A DNA stretch of 64,000 bases from Clostridiales bacterium (GCA_015071005.1 SVIG01000002.1:248001-312000), one strand, 5' to 3'. Shown: positions 34,108 through 44,673, numbered from the stretch's first letter. A program made the numbers and translations. Notes: a model not told the origin generated them from the letters alone.

Positions 34108-35055
34108 TTATACTCCTATCTCGCTCGCCGCGATAGCAAGCGCGGCAATATCGCCAATATTTTCGCTCAATTTTGCAGGCACTATTTCGCATACCTGCGC
34201 ACTCACGTCAAGTGCCTCTTTTTCGATTTGCTTGCGCATAGACAGCACCAATAGCTCCGACGAGCGCATAAAAACGCCGCCAAGCACAATTTTTTCGGGG
34301 TTAAGAAGATCGATTAAGATGCTCAAGCCCTTTCCCAATAGCTCGCCGCTCTTGGCAAATACGCGCTTACAAAACTTATCCCCTGCAAACGCTTTTTGCG
34401 CAAGCTTTTTCGTCGTAATCTCGGACACGCCCCCCATCTCCACGATAGAATCGGGGATTTTCTTTGCCCGAAGCGCCATGATTTTTGCAAGCTGTGCAAT
34501 GCCGCCGCCGCTGCAAAAACCCTCAAATGAGCCTTCCTTTCCATAACCCATAGGGCCACGCTTTGCAAGGCGAATATGCCCTGCCTCGCCAGCGTTATCG
34601 TTCGTGCCGCTATACAGCTTCCCGTCCAAAATCAGCCCTGCGCCAAGCCCCGTGCCAAAGGTCATAAACACCATATTTTTCGTGCCTTTCCCCGCGCCGA
34701 ATTTCCATTCCGCGACCGCGCAAGCGTTCGCGTCGTTTTGTAGCTTCGCTTTCAATCCAAACCGTTTTTGAATATAATCCACAATCGCAAAACCGTGCCA
34801 ATGGGGCAAATTCGGGGGCGAAACAATCACCCCTTTCACGCTATCCAATGGGCCGCCGCAGCTAATCCCAGCCGCCGCAATTTCCCTGCCTAATTGAAAG
34901 CTTTTCACAGCCAAAGCAAGGTTTTCAAGCGTTTCTTCTGCGGAAGGCAAGGTAGGCGTTTCCTCTCTACCCAAAATTTCGATTTCGCCCTTTTCAATTT
35001 TTCCAAGCGATACCGCGCATTTCGTTCCGCCGATATCAAAACCGATACAGTACAT
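34108..35055 (-). CDS. ROK-family sugar kinase/transcriptional-regulator family protein
   Basis: IGFDIGGTKCAVSLG; NDANACAVAEWKFGAG; MTFGTGLGAGLILDGKLYSGTNDNAGEAGHIRL. Confidence 0.9.
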   Translation of the reverse strand: MYCIGFDIGGTKCAVSLGKIEKGEIEILGREETPTLPSAEETLENLALAVKSFQLGREIAAAGISCGGPLDSVKGVIVSPPNLPHWHGFAIVDYIQKRFGLKAKLQNDANACAVAEWKFGAGKGTKNMVFMTFGTGLGAGLILDGKLYSGTNDNAGEAGHIRLAKRGPMGYGKEGSFEGFCSGGGIAQLAKIMALRAKKIPDSIVEMGGVSEITTKKLAQKAFAGDKFCKRVFAKSGELLGKGLSILIDLLNPEKIVLGGVFMRSSELLVLSMRKQIEKEALDVSAQVCEIVPAKLSENIGDIAALAIAASEIGV

Positions 35056-35124
35056 ACCTTTCTCCGTTTTTTCAGTTTCTTATATTATATCACACGCGCG
35101 CGTAAAATACAAGGCTTTCACAAG

Positions 35125-35155
35125 AAAAATTGGGCAAGGATTTCTCCTTGCCCAA
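35125..35155 (-). terminator. Intrinsic terminator after surface protein
   Basis: TTGGGCAAGGA-TTTC-TCCTTGCCCAA hairpin with T-run on the minus strand. Confidence 0.7.
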
Positions 35156-35183
35156 CCTTTATTTATCGAGATTTAGAAGGAAA

Positions 35184-38100
35184 TTAGTCTTCCTTTCTCT
35201 TTTTGATAACAAGCGCCGCGCCAACAGCCGTCAATGCACCTGCCATACCAAGGCCAAGGCTCGAGCCGCAGCCTTTCTTCTTATCCTTCTTGCCTTCTTC
35301 TTCGGGTTCGGAAGGATCTACGGGCTCTTCGGAATCGCCGGGAACTTCGGGTTCTTCGGAATCGCCGGGAACTTCGGGTTCTTCACTCGTAGGAGGAGCA
35401 ACTTCTTCTACCTTTTCAAGTACAAGGTTGATTTCGTCTTCCGTCAACGTCATATATGCCGTCGTGCAAACGTTGAACTTAACGGTTGCGCCAGCCTCCA
35501 ATTCGAATTCATAAGGAAGTTCTACGTATTCTACGTCGTAAGGACCATTTACAATATAAACGTCAGCATTTTCTTCGCCGTCAGCTGCCTTCAATACGTA
35601 CTTACCAGCTTCCACTGCCGTGAATTCTACCATCGTACCTTCGCAGAACATATTTTCTACCGTTACGTTGATTGCATTTTCGCCAACAACAAGCTGCGTT
35701 GCAGGTTCTTCGTATACAGCAATCGTAATCACTACCGTGCAAGCTTCGTCTGCGTTAGTAGGAGTGATAACCACTACGTTCGGGTTAAGCATAGGCTGAT
35801 TGAATACAGCTACGCCGCCGTTTTCTACGGGCTCGCCGTTTACCGTCACGCTAGCTTCACCCGTCCAAGATACCGTGTAGTCACCCATTGCAAATACGTT
35901 TTGCGTCATCGCATACTTACCTGCGGGGATTTGTACCGTGTTTTCGCCTTCGTTCAACATAATTTCTACGTATGCAGGTTCTTCCAATGCAGGAATATCT
36001 TCTTCTTCAAGTTTTTCGCCGCATACCGTACATTCTTTATATTGCTTACCAGCTACGCCGATTTCAGGTTCGGTTTCAACGATCCAATCGCTTGCCGTAT
36101 GACCAAGAGCCGCAACTTCATCCGCTACTCTCGTTTCGCCGCATACCGTACAGGTATAAGTCGTATAACCAGCTTCCGTACAGGTAGGTGCAGTTACAAC
36201 AGCATCTTCCGAATGACCAAGCGCTTCGCCGTTTGCCTTGCCACAAACTACGCACTTAGCAGCTTCCGTACAGGTAGCTTCCGTGAACTTCGAGCATTCG
36301 TGCGTACCGATTGCTTCATACGTACCGCCCGTGATTTGTTTTGCTCCTTTATAGGTTGCCGTAGCACCTTTTACCTTAATGATTTGGCCAACTTCTACGT
36401 TGCCAGCAAGTCTATAAAGATAAATTCTCGTGCCGTTTTCATCCGCGATATATACGGAAATATTATTATGGGTAGAACTATACGCTTCCTTGATTTCAAC
36501 AACCGTACCCGTCACGATGACGTTCTTGTTGTCTTCCGTTGCAAGCGCTTCCACGATCGTCATTTCAACGTAATCATAGCTCGAATCATGTCCGGTAATT
36601 TCCGCCGTTGCGCCAGCCGCAACCTGTCTTTTACCGCTATACGTATCCATTATACCCTTAACGGTGATAACGTCGCCAACGGTCACATTCGTCTTCATTC
36701 TATAAAGGTACAATTGGTTGCCTTCTGCGTCTTCGATCGTCACGCTGATATTGCCGTGTTGTTCGCTCCAAATAGTATTGATTACACATACCGTACCGCT
36801 TACTTCAATCTTCGTGTCGTCTGCCGCTGCAAGTGCTTCAGAAATGCTTACCTTCGCATATTCTTCTACGTAAACCGCATTTACAGTCACGTTGCCCGTC
36901 GTAAGCTCATAAGCTTCCCACGAACCAATATAGCCTTCTTTTGCAGGTACTTCAGGAACAGTGATTTCTTTATCTTCAACCGTATAGGTTTCTTCTGCAA
37001 CCGTTTCACCATCAGCAACGAAGGTAACCGTATATTCGATCACTTCTTTGGTGAATCTCGATTCGATTGCAACGTCTTCTTCAAGCACCGTTTCGAAATC
37101 GTAAACGTCATCCGTACCTACTACGTACCAGTTATCGAACGTACAGGTATAGCCAGCTTCTTCTTTCGTAGGATCTTCGGGTTTTGCAACCTTATCGCCG
37201 TATACAAGACCTTCTTGCGCTACGCCGTCGATCGTCACGTTGATGGGTTTCTTCCAAACGGTCGCCGTTACATCTTCGCCCACTGCGATAGCCGCGCCGT
37301 CGTTTTTATAGCCTCTTGCTACCTTTACAACGATTTCATTTGCATCGCCGATATAGTCCTTATGAACGTGAACGCGAAGGGTATGACCGCCTTTTTCCGC
37401 ATAAATGAACGTAGGGTTGCTATAAATCTTATACCCGTCTTGTTCAGCCGTGGTGTTGGGCATATCCCCAGTCACATAAACGTAAGAACTATCATCTACC
37501 GTCGTATTAATATCCCACAAAGACATACCGTTTACGTAGATAAACTTACGCATGTTTCGAAGCTGCTCTGCCATATAGTTGTAATCCGCTGGATTGTCAC
37601 GAGTGAAATCCCACTTCTCGCAAGCAATTTCAAATACGAAAAGCTCATTAGCCTCACCGCCGATCGTTGCGTTAGAAATGCTCACTTCGTCAGCTTTAAT
37701 AAGCGTTGCTTCGTTCACAAACGAGCCGTCAGGCATACGAACGAAAGTGATATCCTTTTCAAGCTGATAACACATCTTTTCGCCGCCGTCTATCGCGTAC
37801 GCCTTGGACGGGAACTGACAACCTTTAAGGAATTTCACTTCTTGTACGTTAGCTGCGTCAACGCTATCGGGATAGTTGAACGCGAATACGTCCTCCCTGC
37901 CCCATACTTGGAAGAAGGGTTGCCCCAGCGCAGCGCTCATATAGGAATGAAGTTTCTTGCCGTCGATTTCAATATAATTGTACAAATTCAACGTCGAAAG
38001 GTTTGCACGGGGAATCGACGTCGTGTTCGTGCCTGCATAGTCATTTTCGGAAAGACCGATAAGCATAAATCTATCCGCTACCGCAAAATCCAACTTATAA

Positions 38101-38864
38101 ACTTCCGTTTCAGTCGTCTTATAGGGGGTTATTTCGCCGACCACCTTGTCAACTTGATCCGAACGGCCAGCACAACCACTGAAATAGAAGGTGACATCTT
38201 GGCTAACACCATAACCATTCAATTCAAAGCCTGCTTTAAGACCCATTTGCGTAATATCGCTAGCAGCCAAGAAAGACGAAGCAACGTAAACGTCAATCGT
38301 GTCGCCAAGAGAGTCATGATACGTCGCGTTCACGAAAATAGGCGCAAAAATCGCTCTTTTATTTTTTACAACGTCTTCTGCGATATTCGGTTGCATATAT
38401 CTGGTACCGTTTACAATCCCCCAAGAACCAAACGAGCTGTCTTGTCCTTCCACTTCATCAACGTCCATACCCGTATACTTAATCGGAGAAGGTTCACCTG
38501 CATCAAGCAATGCTTTATATTCATCTCTATACGCTTTGATCGACTTGCCGTTAAAGGTAATATACTCCAAAAGATACTCATAGGTACCCGAGTTCAAGGT
38601 GTTGTTCTTACCCCAAGAAATTGCAGCATCCTTATTGCTCGTATCCATAGCAATACGGAACATGGGAGCATCTGCATAATCGCCCGTTGCAGCAACAGAA
38701 CTCATCGAACAGGTTGCGGTGCGGTCCGTCGTAATTTCGGCTGCGCTTACCGAGATCGACGTGCCTTCGTCTACGCCGTTAAACGCTACGAATGCGCCTG
38801 CCCCTGCCGTGACGAGCGTCGCCGACATAAGCAAAGCCAAAAGTTTTTTGTTTACTTTCTTCAT
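35184..38864 (-). CDS. Large secreted surface protein: signal peptide, two OB-like repeats, Listeria-type beta repeat, CxxC-rich repeats, Pro/Glu spacer, C-terminal Cys-containing TM signal
   Basis: N-term MKKVNKKLLALLMSATLVTAGAGAFVAF; VTVGDVITVKGIMDTYSGKRQVAAGATAEI / VEVGQIIKVKGATATYKGAKQITGGTYEAI; CTEAAKCVVCGKANGEALGH...CTVCGETRV; EEPEVPGDSEEPEVPGDSEEP; KKKGCGSSLGLGMAGALTAVGAALVIKKRKED. Confidence 0.85.
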   Translation of the reverse strand: MKKVNKKLLALLMSATLVTAGAGAFVAFNGVDEGTSISVSAAEITTDRTATCSMSSVAATGDYADAPMFRIAMDTSNKDAAISWGKNNTLNSGTYEYLLEYITFNGKSIKAYRDEYKALLDAGEPSPIKYTGMDVDEVEGQDSSFGSWGIVNGTRYMQPNIAEDVVKNKRAIFAPIFVNATYHDSLGDTIDVYVASSFLAASDITQMGLKAGFELNGYGVSQDVTFYFSGCAGRSDQVDKVVGEITPYKTTETEVYKLDFAVADRFMLIGLSENDYAGTNTTSIPRANLSTLNLYNYIEIDGKKLHSYMSAALGQPFFQVWGREDVFAFNYPDSVDAANVQEVKFLKGCQFPSKAYAIDGGEKMCYQLEKDITFVRMPDGSFVNEATLIKADEVSISNATIGGEANELFVFEIACEKWDFTRDNPADYNYMAEQLRNMRKFIYVNGMSLWDINTTVDDSSYVYVTGDMPNTTAEQDGYKIYSNPTFIYAEKGGHTLRVHVHKDYIGDANEIVVKVARGYKNDGAAIAVGEDVTATVWKKPINVTIDGVAQEGLVYGDKVAKPEDPTKEEAGYTCTFDNWYVVGTDDVYDFETVLEEDVAIESRFTKEVIEYTVTFVADGETVAEETYTVEDKEITVPEVPAKEGYIGSWEAYELTTGNVTVNAVYVEEYAKVSISEALAAADDTKIEVSGTVCVINTIWSEQHGNISVTIEDAEGNQLYLYRMKTNVTVGDVITVKGIMDTYSGKRQVAAGATAEITGHDSSYDYVEMTIVEALATEDNKNVIVTGTVVEIKEAYSSTHNNISVYIADENGTRIYLYRLAGNVEVGQIIKVKGATATYKGAKQITGGTYEAIGTHECSKFTEATCTEAAKCVVCGKANGEALGHSEDAVVTAPTCTEAGYTTYTCTVCGETRVADEVAALGHTASDWIVETEPEIGVAGKQYKECTVCGEKLEEEDIPALEEPAYVEIMLNEGENTVQIPAGKYAMTQNVFAMGDYTVSWTGEASVTVNGEPVENGGVAVFNQPMLNPNVVVITPTNADEACTVVITIAVYEEPATQLVVGENAINVTVENMFCEGTMVEFTAVEAGKYVLKAADGEENADVYIVNGPYDVEYVELPYEFELEAGATVKFNVCTTAYMTLTEDEINLVLEKVEEVAPPTSEEPEVPGDSEEPEVPGDSEEPVDPSEPEEEGKKDKKKGCGSSLGLGMAGALTAVGAALVIKKRKED

Positions 38865-38942
38865 CTTAATCCTCCTTTGATGAATAATAATATTGTCCTT
38901 GTCAAAAACTACTCCGCTCTCGCGAAATATATTCTTTCATTT

Positions 38943-38971
38943 AGTTTATCACGATTTATAGGGGCTGTCAA
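38943..38971 (-). promoter_or_regulatory. Candidate promoter of surface protein gene
   Basis: Minus strand TTGACA-N17-TAAACT. Confidence 0.45.
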
Positions 38972-39085
38972 TATGCTTTTTTAAGAAAAATGTGTCATAT
39001 TTTAATCACTTTTTAACAAAAACTGTTTTTTCTTTACATAGTAAAGGGATTTTTACCTCGCGAGTTTTCTTTTCATAAAATACGA

Positions 39086-39120
39086 CCGCGCACGCCTTGT
39101 GTGTGACAAGGCGTGCGCGG
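39086..39120 (-). terminator. Strong hairpin downstream of GH38 gene, probable terminator
   Basis: Perfect 15-bp stem CCGCGCACGCCTTGT-gtgtg-ACAAGGCGTGCGCGG; weak T-tract. Confidence 0.5.
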
Positions 39121-39147
39121 CTGCGCGTTTCTTAAAAATTTACGTTA

Positions 39148-42078
39148 TTATGCTTTCACAAGTCTAAACGAGCGAATCTCAAAAGGCTTAAATTGCAGGT
39201 TTTCACAAGCCTCGCCGACCTTATCTTCCAAAAGGTTGACTTCGCTATCCATACGGTAGCCGCTCGGCAGTTTCAAGCGCGTTTGCGCCCCTTTACCCGC
39301 TTTTTCAAACATACGAAGAATATAACCGTGGGTATCGTACGCAGGCTTAAACGCCGTAATCGCGATCTGGCCGTTATCCACGCTCGGCATTGCAAGCGCG
39401 ACGTTGCCGTACAGACAGCACGCGTTAAAATCGCTCGCCAAATCGTCCACCGCAATCGGGTCAAAGCCGCCCGTGTGCGGATAGAGCGCGTATTCGTAAT
39501 GAATAGGTTTTTGCTCGGAATCGTGGTCGGGATAGTTCGTCGAGCGGAGCAAGTTCAAGGAAACAATCCCTTGCTTTGCCATAAAGCCGCTCTTTGCATT
39601 GTTGATAAGCGCAAAGCCCATTTCTTCGTTAGAAATATCCATCCACTTTTGACAGCACGTTTCAAATTGCGCCGCGTCGTGCTCCGTATCGTCCGTCGTC
39701 GGGCGCGCAAGATAGCCGAACTGAATGTCGCTACGCGCAACGTCCGCCCATGCCTTGGGCAAGAATTCCGCACGGAGCATATAGCCCGTGTTCTTCCAAT
39801 CTACGTCGTGCTTGATTTGGATAAGGCGTTCGCTCTTATGCAAAACAATCGTTTGGGTAAGACGGGATTCCCTGTACGCGTACTCCTGCTGAATTTCGGT
39901 AATATCGCCATAGGTGCGTACCGTGGTCGAGTTCAACGACATATATTGTTCCATTTGGTCGCGATAATCGTCCTCAAAATCCCACGCGTCGCCGCGATCG
40001 ATAAATACGCGGAGTTTATTCGCGCTTTCCACCGCCGTTTTGCCGTTTTCCTTTAAGACGATCGAGCTGAACGAACCGTCTTTATCAAGATTTATCGTAT
40101 AATAGTCCGTTTCCAAGCACTCCACACCGTCATTTTCCGCGTTCAACGCGTACACGGTAGGCGCAATTAGCGTTTGATTGCCACAATAATACAGATATTC
40201 GTCGCCAGATTTTACAATTTTGGAAATGGGATTTCCCGAGAAATTCATTAAGCCTTTGTCTTTCGTTGCTACAAAGCTTGCGCCTTCCTCGTTTGCCATC
40301 TTTTCCAAGCTTGCAAAAAGCACCTTGTACGCGGCGTCCGTTTCATCGTACACACGGCGAATCGACGAGCCGGGGATAATATCGTGGAATTGATACAAGA
40401 GCGCTTCTTTCCACATTTCGTCCATAAGCTTCTTATCCCCTGTTTTCCCTAAACAAGAAAGCAAGGTTTCGTACGAAAGCATCTTCCCTTCAAACGCACG
40501 GTTGAAATTCTTATTGTTCGATTCCGACGTATACGTACCGCGGTGCTTTTCCAAGTACATTTCACCGTTATATAAGGGCAATTCTTTCTTTTTAAGGGTG
40601 TCGAAATAGCTTCTCGCCGTCGCCATTTTTACCTTCGGCAGGGTGGGCGCGTCCGCCAAACGCAAACAGCGCTGCACCATAATTTCCGACGTACCGCCGC
40701 CACCGTCCCCGATACCGTAGACCATCAAATAGTCGTCCTTCGGATCTTCGGGGCGCAAATTCCATTTGCCGCGCATAAGCGCCAACGCGGTTGCGTGGGA
40801 GTTATACGTTCCCTCAGGGGGCATATGTACGCACACTTCCGTGCCGTCAATACCCGCCCAACGGAAGCTATGATACGGGAATATCGTGCGGTTTGACCAA
40901 GAAAGCTTGATCGTCATAAAGGAATCCTGCGCACTTTGCTTTAATACCTGCGGCATACAAGCGCTATAACCGAACGTATCGGGCAACCAACGCAAGTTCA
41001 CGTAAGAACCAAGTTCCTCCTGCCAAAACTTTTGCCCATAAAGTTCTTGACGAACGAGCGATTCTTCGCAGGGCAGGTTAGTGTCGTTTTCCACCCAGCC
41101 GCCGCCTACCGGCTCTAACCGACCTTCCTTCATATATTTAAGCAGTTCGTTATAGAGCTTGGAATCGAGCCGTTTCATCCATTCGAGCTGTTGAGGTTGG
41201 GAAACGACAAAATGGAAATTAGGGTACTTTTTCAATAAGTAAAGGGCATTAGAGAAAGTACGCTTTGCCTTACGCTTACTCTCGCGAATCGGCCAAAGCC
41301 AAGCAAGGTCCAAATGCGCGTGCCCTACCGCCGTCACCTGCATCTCGTCGCTCTTTTCAAGCGCATAAAGCCCTTTGATAATTTCCTTCCCTTTTGCATA
41401 GTAATCGGGATCGTCGTACACAATCAAGTTCATGATTTTACGAAGCTCGAAAATAATCTTCGCCTTCATCTTGTTCTCACGCGGAGTACATCTTATCAAA
41501 TCGAAGAACACGTCGAAATCCCAATAAAGCTCGATCATTTTCATATTGCGGCGCACAACCGCGCAGGAAAGGAGCTCCGCGTCCTTTTTGAACTCGCCCA
41601 AAATACTATTCGACGCCGCGTCTATGTAAAGATCGATATTGCCGTCCTCGTCTACGAGTCCGTCCAACGGATAATAGCGTTTTTCCGCCGCCCCGCCCGT
41701 TTCATTGAAAATGGGCGAGCCTGCCGTAAAGCCCTTCACCGCGCTACCGTCTTTGTCTACCAGTAACCCTTCGCCATCGTTGGAAAAGTCCAAATAAAGA
41801 TCCTTGCGGTCGATGTCGTCGGGCAGTTTGCCCGTCACATGGAACCACGCGCAAGCAAAGTTGGTCTTTGACCAAACTTCCCCCACTTGAATGGGTTGGA
41901 AGGTCAAATTCGGGATATTTTCAAAAGGCTCGGGTTCTTCGGAAAACGCAAACTCCGCCTTTAAGGGAAGAATCTGCGTATGGCAACGTTTTTTGAATTC
42001 GCCTCCTAAAAACTGCTGAAGGTTCCATTCCATATTCCCTTCGTAAATATAGCAATGCTCAAATTTAGGTTGATCCAT
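39148..42078 (-). CDS. GH38 alpha-mannosidase
   Basis: VTAVGHAHLDLAWLWPIRESKRKAKRTFSNALYLLKKYPNFHFVVSQPQQLEWMK; WLPDTFGYSACMPQVLKQS. Confidence 0.92.
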   Translation of the reverse strand: MDQPKFEHCYIYEGNMEWNLQQFLGGEFKKRCHTQILPLKAEFAFSEEPEPFENIPNLTFQPIQVGEVWSKTNFACAWFHVTGKLPDDIDRKDLYLDFSNDGEGLLVDKDGSAVKGFTAGSPIFNETGGAAEKRYYPLDGLVDEDGNIDLYIDAASNSILGEFKKDAELLSCAVVRRNMKMIELYWDFDVFFDLIRCTPRENKMKAKIIFELRKIMNLIVYDDPDYYAKGKEIIKGLYALEKSDEMQVTAVGHAHLDLAWLWPIRESKRKAKRTFSNALYLLKKYPNFHFVVSQPQQLEWMKRLDSKLYNELLKYMKEGRLEPVGGGWVENDTNLPCEESLVRQELYGQKFWQEELGSYVNLRWLPDTFGYSACMPQVLKQSAQDSFMTIKLSWSNRTIFPYHSFRWAGIDGTEVCVHMPPEGTYNSHATALALMRGKWNLRPEDPKDDYLMVYGIGDGGGGTSEIMVQRCLRLADAPTLPKVKMATARSYFDTLKKKELPLYNGEMYLEKHRGTYTSESNNKNFNRAFEGKMLSYETLLSCLGKTGDKKLMDEMWKEALLYQFHDIIPGSSIRRVYDETDAAYKVLFASLEKMANEEGASFVATKDKGLMNFSGNPISKIVKSGDEYLYYCGNQTLIAPTVYALNAENDGVECLETDYYTINLDKDGSFSSIVLKENGKTAVESANKLRVFIDRGDAWDFEDDYRDQMEQYMSLNSTTVRTYGDITEIQQEYAYRESRLTQTIVLHKSERLIQIKHDVDWKNTGYMLRAEFLPKAWADVARSDIQFGYLARPTTDDTEHDAAQFETCCQKWMDISNEEMGFALINNAKSGFMAKQGIVSLNLLRSTNYPDHDSEQKPIHYEYALYPHTGGFDPIAVDDLASDFNACCLYGNVALAMPSVDNGQIAITAFKPAYDTHGYILRMFEKAGKGAQTRLKLPSGYRMDSEVNLLEDKVGEACENLQFKPFEIRSFRLVKA

Positions 42079-42099
42079 TTTTTCTTTTTCCTTTTTCGT

Positions 42100-44496
42100 T
42101 TATTCTTTATATTCGGTGAAAAGGACTTCCGTCCATTCCCCATTTTCAATTTTCCAAGTCTTGACTTCGTAGGGCTTAAACGCCGTTTGCAGTTTGCCTA
42201 CCCCTTTCCAATCGATCGCAACGTCCGTTTCTCTGCCTTCGCATTCATAGGCGCGGAATACGTAGCCCTTACCATCTTCCGATTTCTTCATCGCGGAAAC
42301 AACTATGTTGTTTTCCGAAATCACACAGCCCTCGTAATGCAAGGGCAGTTTGCCTTGGTGATGATTTTCAAGAATATGCGTAACGGGTGTATTGAATAAA
42401 AGCGCCTTGCGGAAAATTTCACTCTTATTTTCTACCGTCGCGGCTGTCAAGCCGTAATAAAATTCGTGCGGGCCTTGATCGGTGTAGTTGCTCTCTTCCG
42501 TCCGCGTTAAGCCGTGGTCGCAGTAAATCGGGCTGCGGATTGCAGTCAGCGCAAGCTCGTTCCCCTTTGCGGAGTAGCTGTACTTGCAATCGTTCAAAAT
42601 CGCCAAGCCGTTCGTTTCATCGCCGACCATAGCCCAAGTGAGCGCCGATTCTTCCTCGCCGTTGCACGGTCTTTCGTACGCCATGAACGGGATTTCATAG
42701 ATGCTTCTCGGGCGTTCGGTATTCACGGGGAACACAAATTTGAGCATTTTGTGTTTTTCATTCCAATTCATCTTCACGCGCACACGCAAAACGTCTTCGC
42801 CCATGCCAAGCGTATAATATTGCGCCAACGTAGAATTGCCGTACGCGGAAGTGACTTTAATCGTCGAGCGAAGAGCATTCCCCTCGATTTTTTCTATTTT
42901 TTGGAAGATAAACTCGCCAATCTCGTTGTCAAAATAGTTTTTGCCATGGCTCCAAGTATCGTGCGCCGTTTCGTCGATAATCACCGCCTTTGCCGCGCTA
43001 GCCAAAAGCTCTTTCCCCGTCTTCTTATTTTTCAAGGAAGAAATCCTGCCTTCGCCGTCGAATTCGACCGTCAAATATTCGTTTTCAAGGCGCAAATTTT
43101 CCTTGTCTATAACCTCGGGCGCAGGTTTATCCACCTCGACGAAATTGAACCGTCCGTAAGGCGTGAAATAGTACACGGTATACCCGAATGACGGTACTTT
43201 CGCCTTGAAAATGGTGTTTTCACGGTTGAATACAGGCTCCGCTTCCGACGTAATGAGCGCGAAAGGTACCTCCTTTCCGTCCACGTCGCGCACCGCCGTT
43301 GCCTTGGCGTTAATTTCGATGATTTCTTCCACTTCAAACGGATGTGGATTGAAAACAACAACAGGCAAACCGTATTTCGTCTCCGTCGTATCGATCTTCC
43401 AAGAAAGGGTTTGCGTCGCGCTGTTTTTTTGCTTTTCGGCAATCGAAATCGCTTCGTAGCCCATGTACGTACTGTTATCGTACGCGCTCTTGACGCAGCA
43501 GCCGCCTAAAATATCGTGGAAGGTAAGGAAATTGAGGTTTTCCCAACCCTTTTGAAGCTCGCAAGTCGAGTAATCCTTCCCCGTCAAAAGCTTGGAAAGC
43601 ACGGAAAATCTTTCCGCCGCCGTCAGTTTCGTGTCCCCTTTTCGCAGCAAAGTCTTCACTTCGGACACCGCACTATAACAACCGCTCGCATGGTGCTGTA
43701 ATTCGTCCTTCAAAACGGGAATCTCGCGCGTTTTCTCGTATTCTTCGAAAAACTCCACGGGGTCCGCCATAATCAGCTCGTACTTGCCGTCTTTTTTCGC
43801 GTTGTACTCGCGAATCAACTCGATGTTTTGGATCGTAGGTCCGCCGCCGTGGTTGCCTACGCCGTAATATCCCATAAATTCCGTACCCTTGTACGTTTCA
43901 GCACAAGCAGCTAAATACTGCTCCAATTCTTCCATCGACGTGAAGTTTTTACAGTAGGCTTCGTGGATACGGAAAGCCCCCACCTTCGAGCCGTCGGGGG
44001 ATTCCCACGTAAAGATGTTGTCTTTTAACTCTTTTTCGTAGAACATCGGGCGCATAAACACGTAATAGCTCATGCCGCTCTTACGCAAAATTTGCGGCAT
44101 CATCGCGTTGTGTCCAAAGCTGTCCACGTTGTATCCAACTTTCGCCGTCGCACCGAATTTTTCAAAGAAATAGCGCTGCGAATACAAGCTTTGACGAGCG
44201 AAATTCTCACCGCTTGGAAGATTGCAGTCGGGCTGTACCTTCCAACCGCCCACGATGATAAAACGCCCTTCTTGAATTCGCGCTTTCATCTCCTCGAACA
44301 TCTCCTCGTCGAAATCCTCTATCCATTCGTAAACAGACGAAGAGGAGCAAACGAATTTGAAATCGGGGTATTCTTTCATACGGTCCAACGCGGAACGAAT
44401 GGTCGCTTTGGACTCACAGCTCCCTTCCTGCCAAGACCATACCCAAGCAGGATCCAAATGCGCGTTACCGATCATATACACTTTTTGTTTCGACAT
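42100..44496 (-). CDS. GH38 alpha-mannosidase-like glycoside hydrolase
   Basis: MIGNAHLDPAWVWSWQEGSCESKATIRSALDRMKEYPDFKFVCSSSSVYEWIE; YNVDSFGHNAMMPQILRKSG. Confidence 0.9.
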   Translation of the reverse strand: MSKQKVYMIGNAHLDPAWVWSWQEGSCESKATIRSALDRMKEYPDFKFVCSSSSVYEWIEDFDEEMFEEMKARIQEGRFIIVGGWKVQPDCNLPSGENFARQSLYSQRYFFEKFGATAKVGYNVDSFGHNAMMPQILRKSGMSYYVFMRPMFYEKELKDNIFTWESPDGSKVGAFRIHEAYCKNFTSMEELEQYLAACAETYKGTEFMGYYGVGNHGGGPTIQNIELIREYNAKKDGKYELIMADPVEFFEEYEKTREIPVLKDELQHHASGCYSAVSEVKTLLRKGDTKLTAAERFSVLSKLLTGKDYSTCELQKGWENLNFLTFHDILGGCCVKSAYDNSTYMGYEAISIAEKQKNSATQTLSWKIDTTETKYGLPVVVFNPHPFEVEEIIEINAKATAVRDVDGKEVPFALITSEAEPVFNRENTIFKAKVPSFGYTVYYFTPYGRFNFVEVDKPAPEVIDKENLRLENEYLTVEFDGEGRISSLKNKKTGKELLASAAKAVIIDETAHDTWSHGKNYFDNEIGEFIFQKIEKIEGNALRSTIKVTSAYGNSTLAQYYTLGMGEDVLRVRVKMNWNEKHKMLKFVFPVNTERPRSIYEIPFMAYERPCNGEEESALTWAMVGDETNGLAILNDCKYSYSAKGNELALTAIRSPIYCDHGLTRTEESNYTDQGPHEFYYGLTAATVENKSEIFRKALLFNTPVTHILENHHQGKLPLHYEGCVISENNIVVSAMKKSEDGKGYVFRAYECEGRETDVAIDWKGVGKLQTAFKPYEVKTWKIENGEWTEVLFTEYKE

Positions 44497-44673
44497 AAGC
44501 TTCTTTTTCCTTATTCAAACTACTATGCTATTATTTTACCCTATAACGTGCGAACTGTCAATATCATTTTTTAATTTTCTTGTTTCGTTTTTTCACATTT
44601 TATCCTGCTAAAATAAACGAAATTTACAAAAAAATTATTAAAATGAGTATACCATGTACGTGTTGAAATGTAA

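Noticed and set aside
35130-38984. 1284-aa plus-strand ORF antisense to the surface protein
   Set aside because: The minus-strand frame has a signal peptide, recognisable domains and a terminator; the antisense protein is Arg/Phe/His-rich with no coherent domains, so it is a shadow ORF of codon usage
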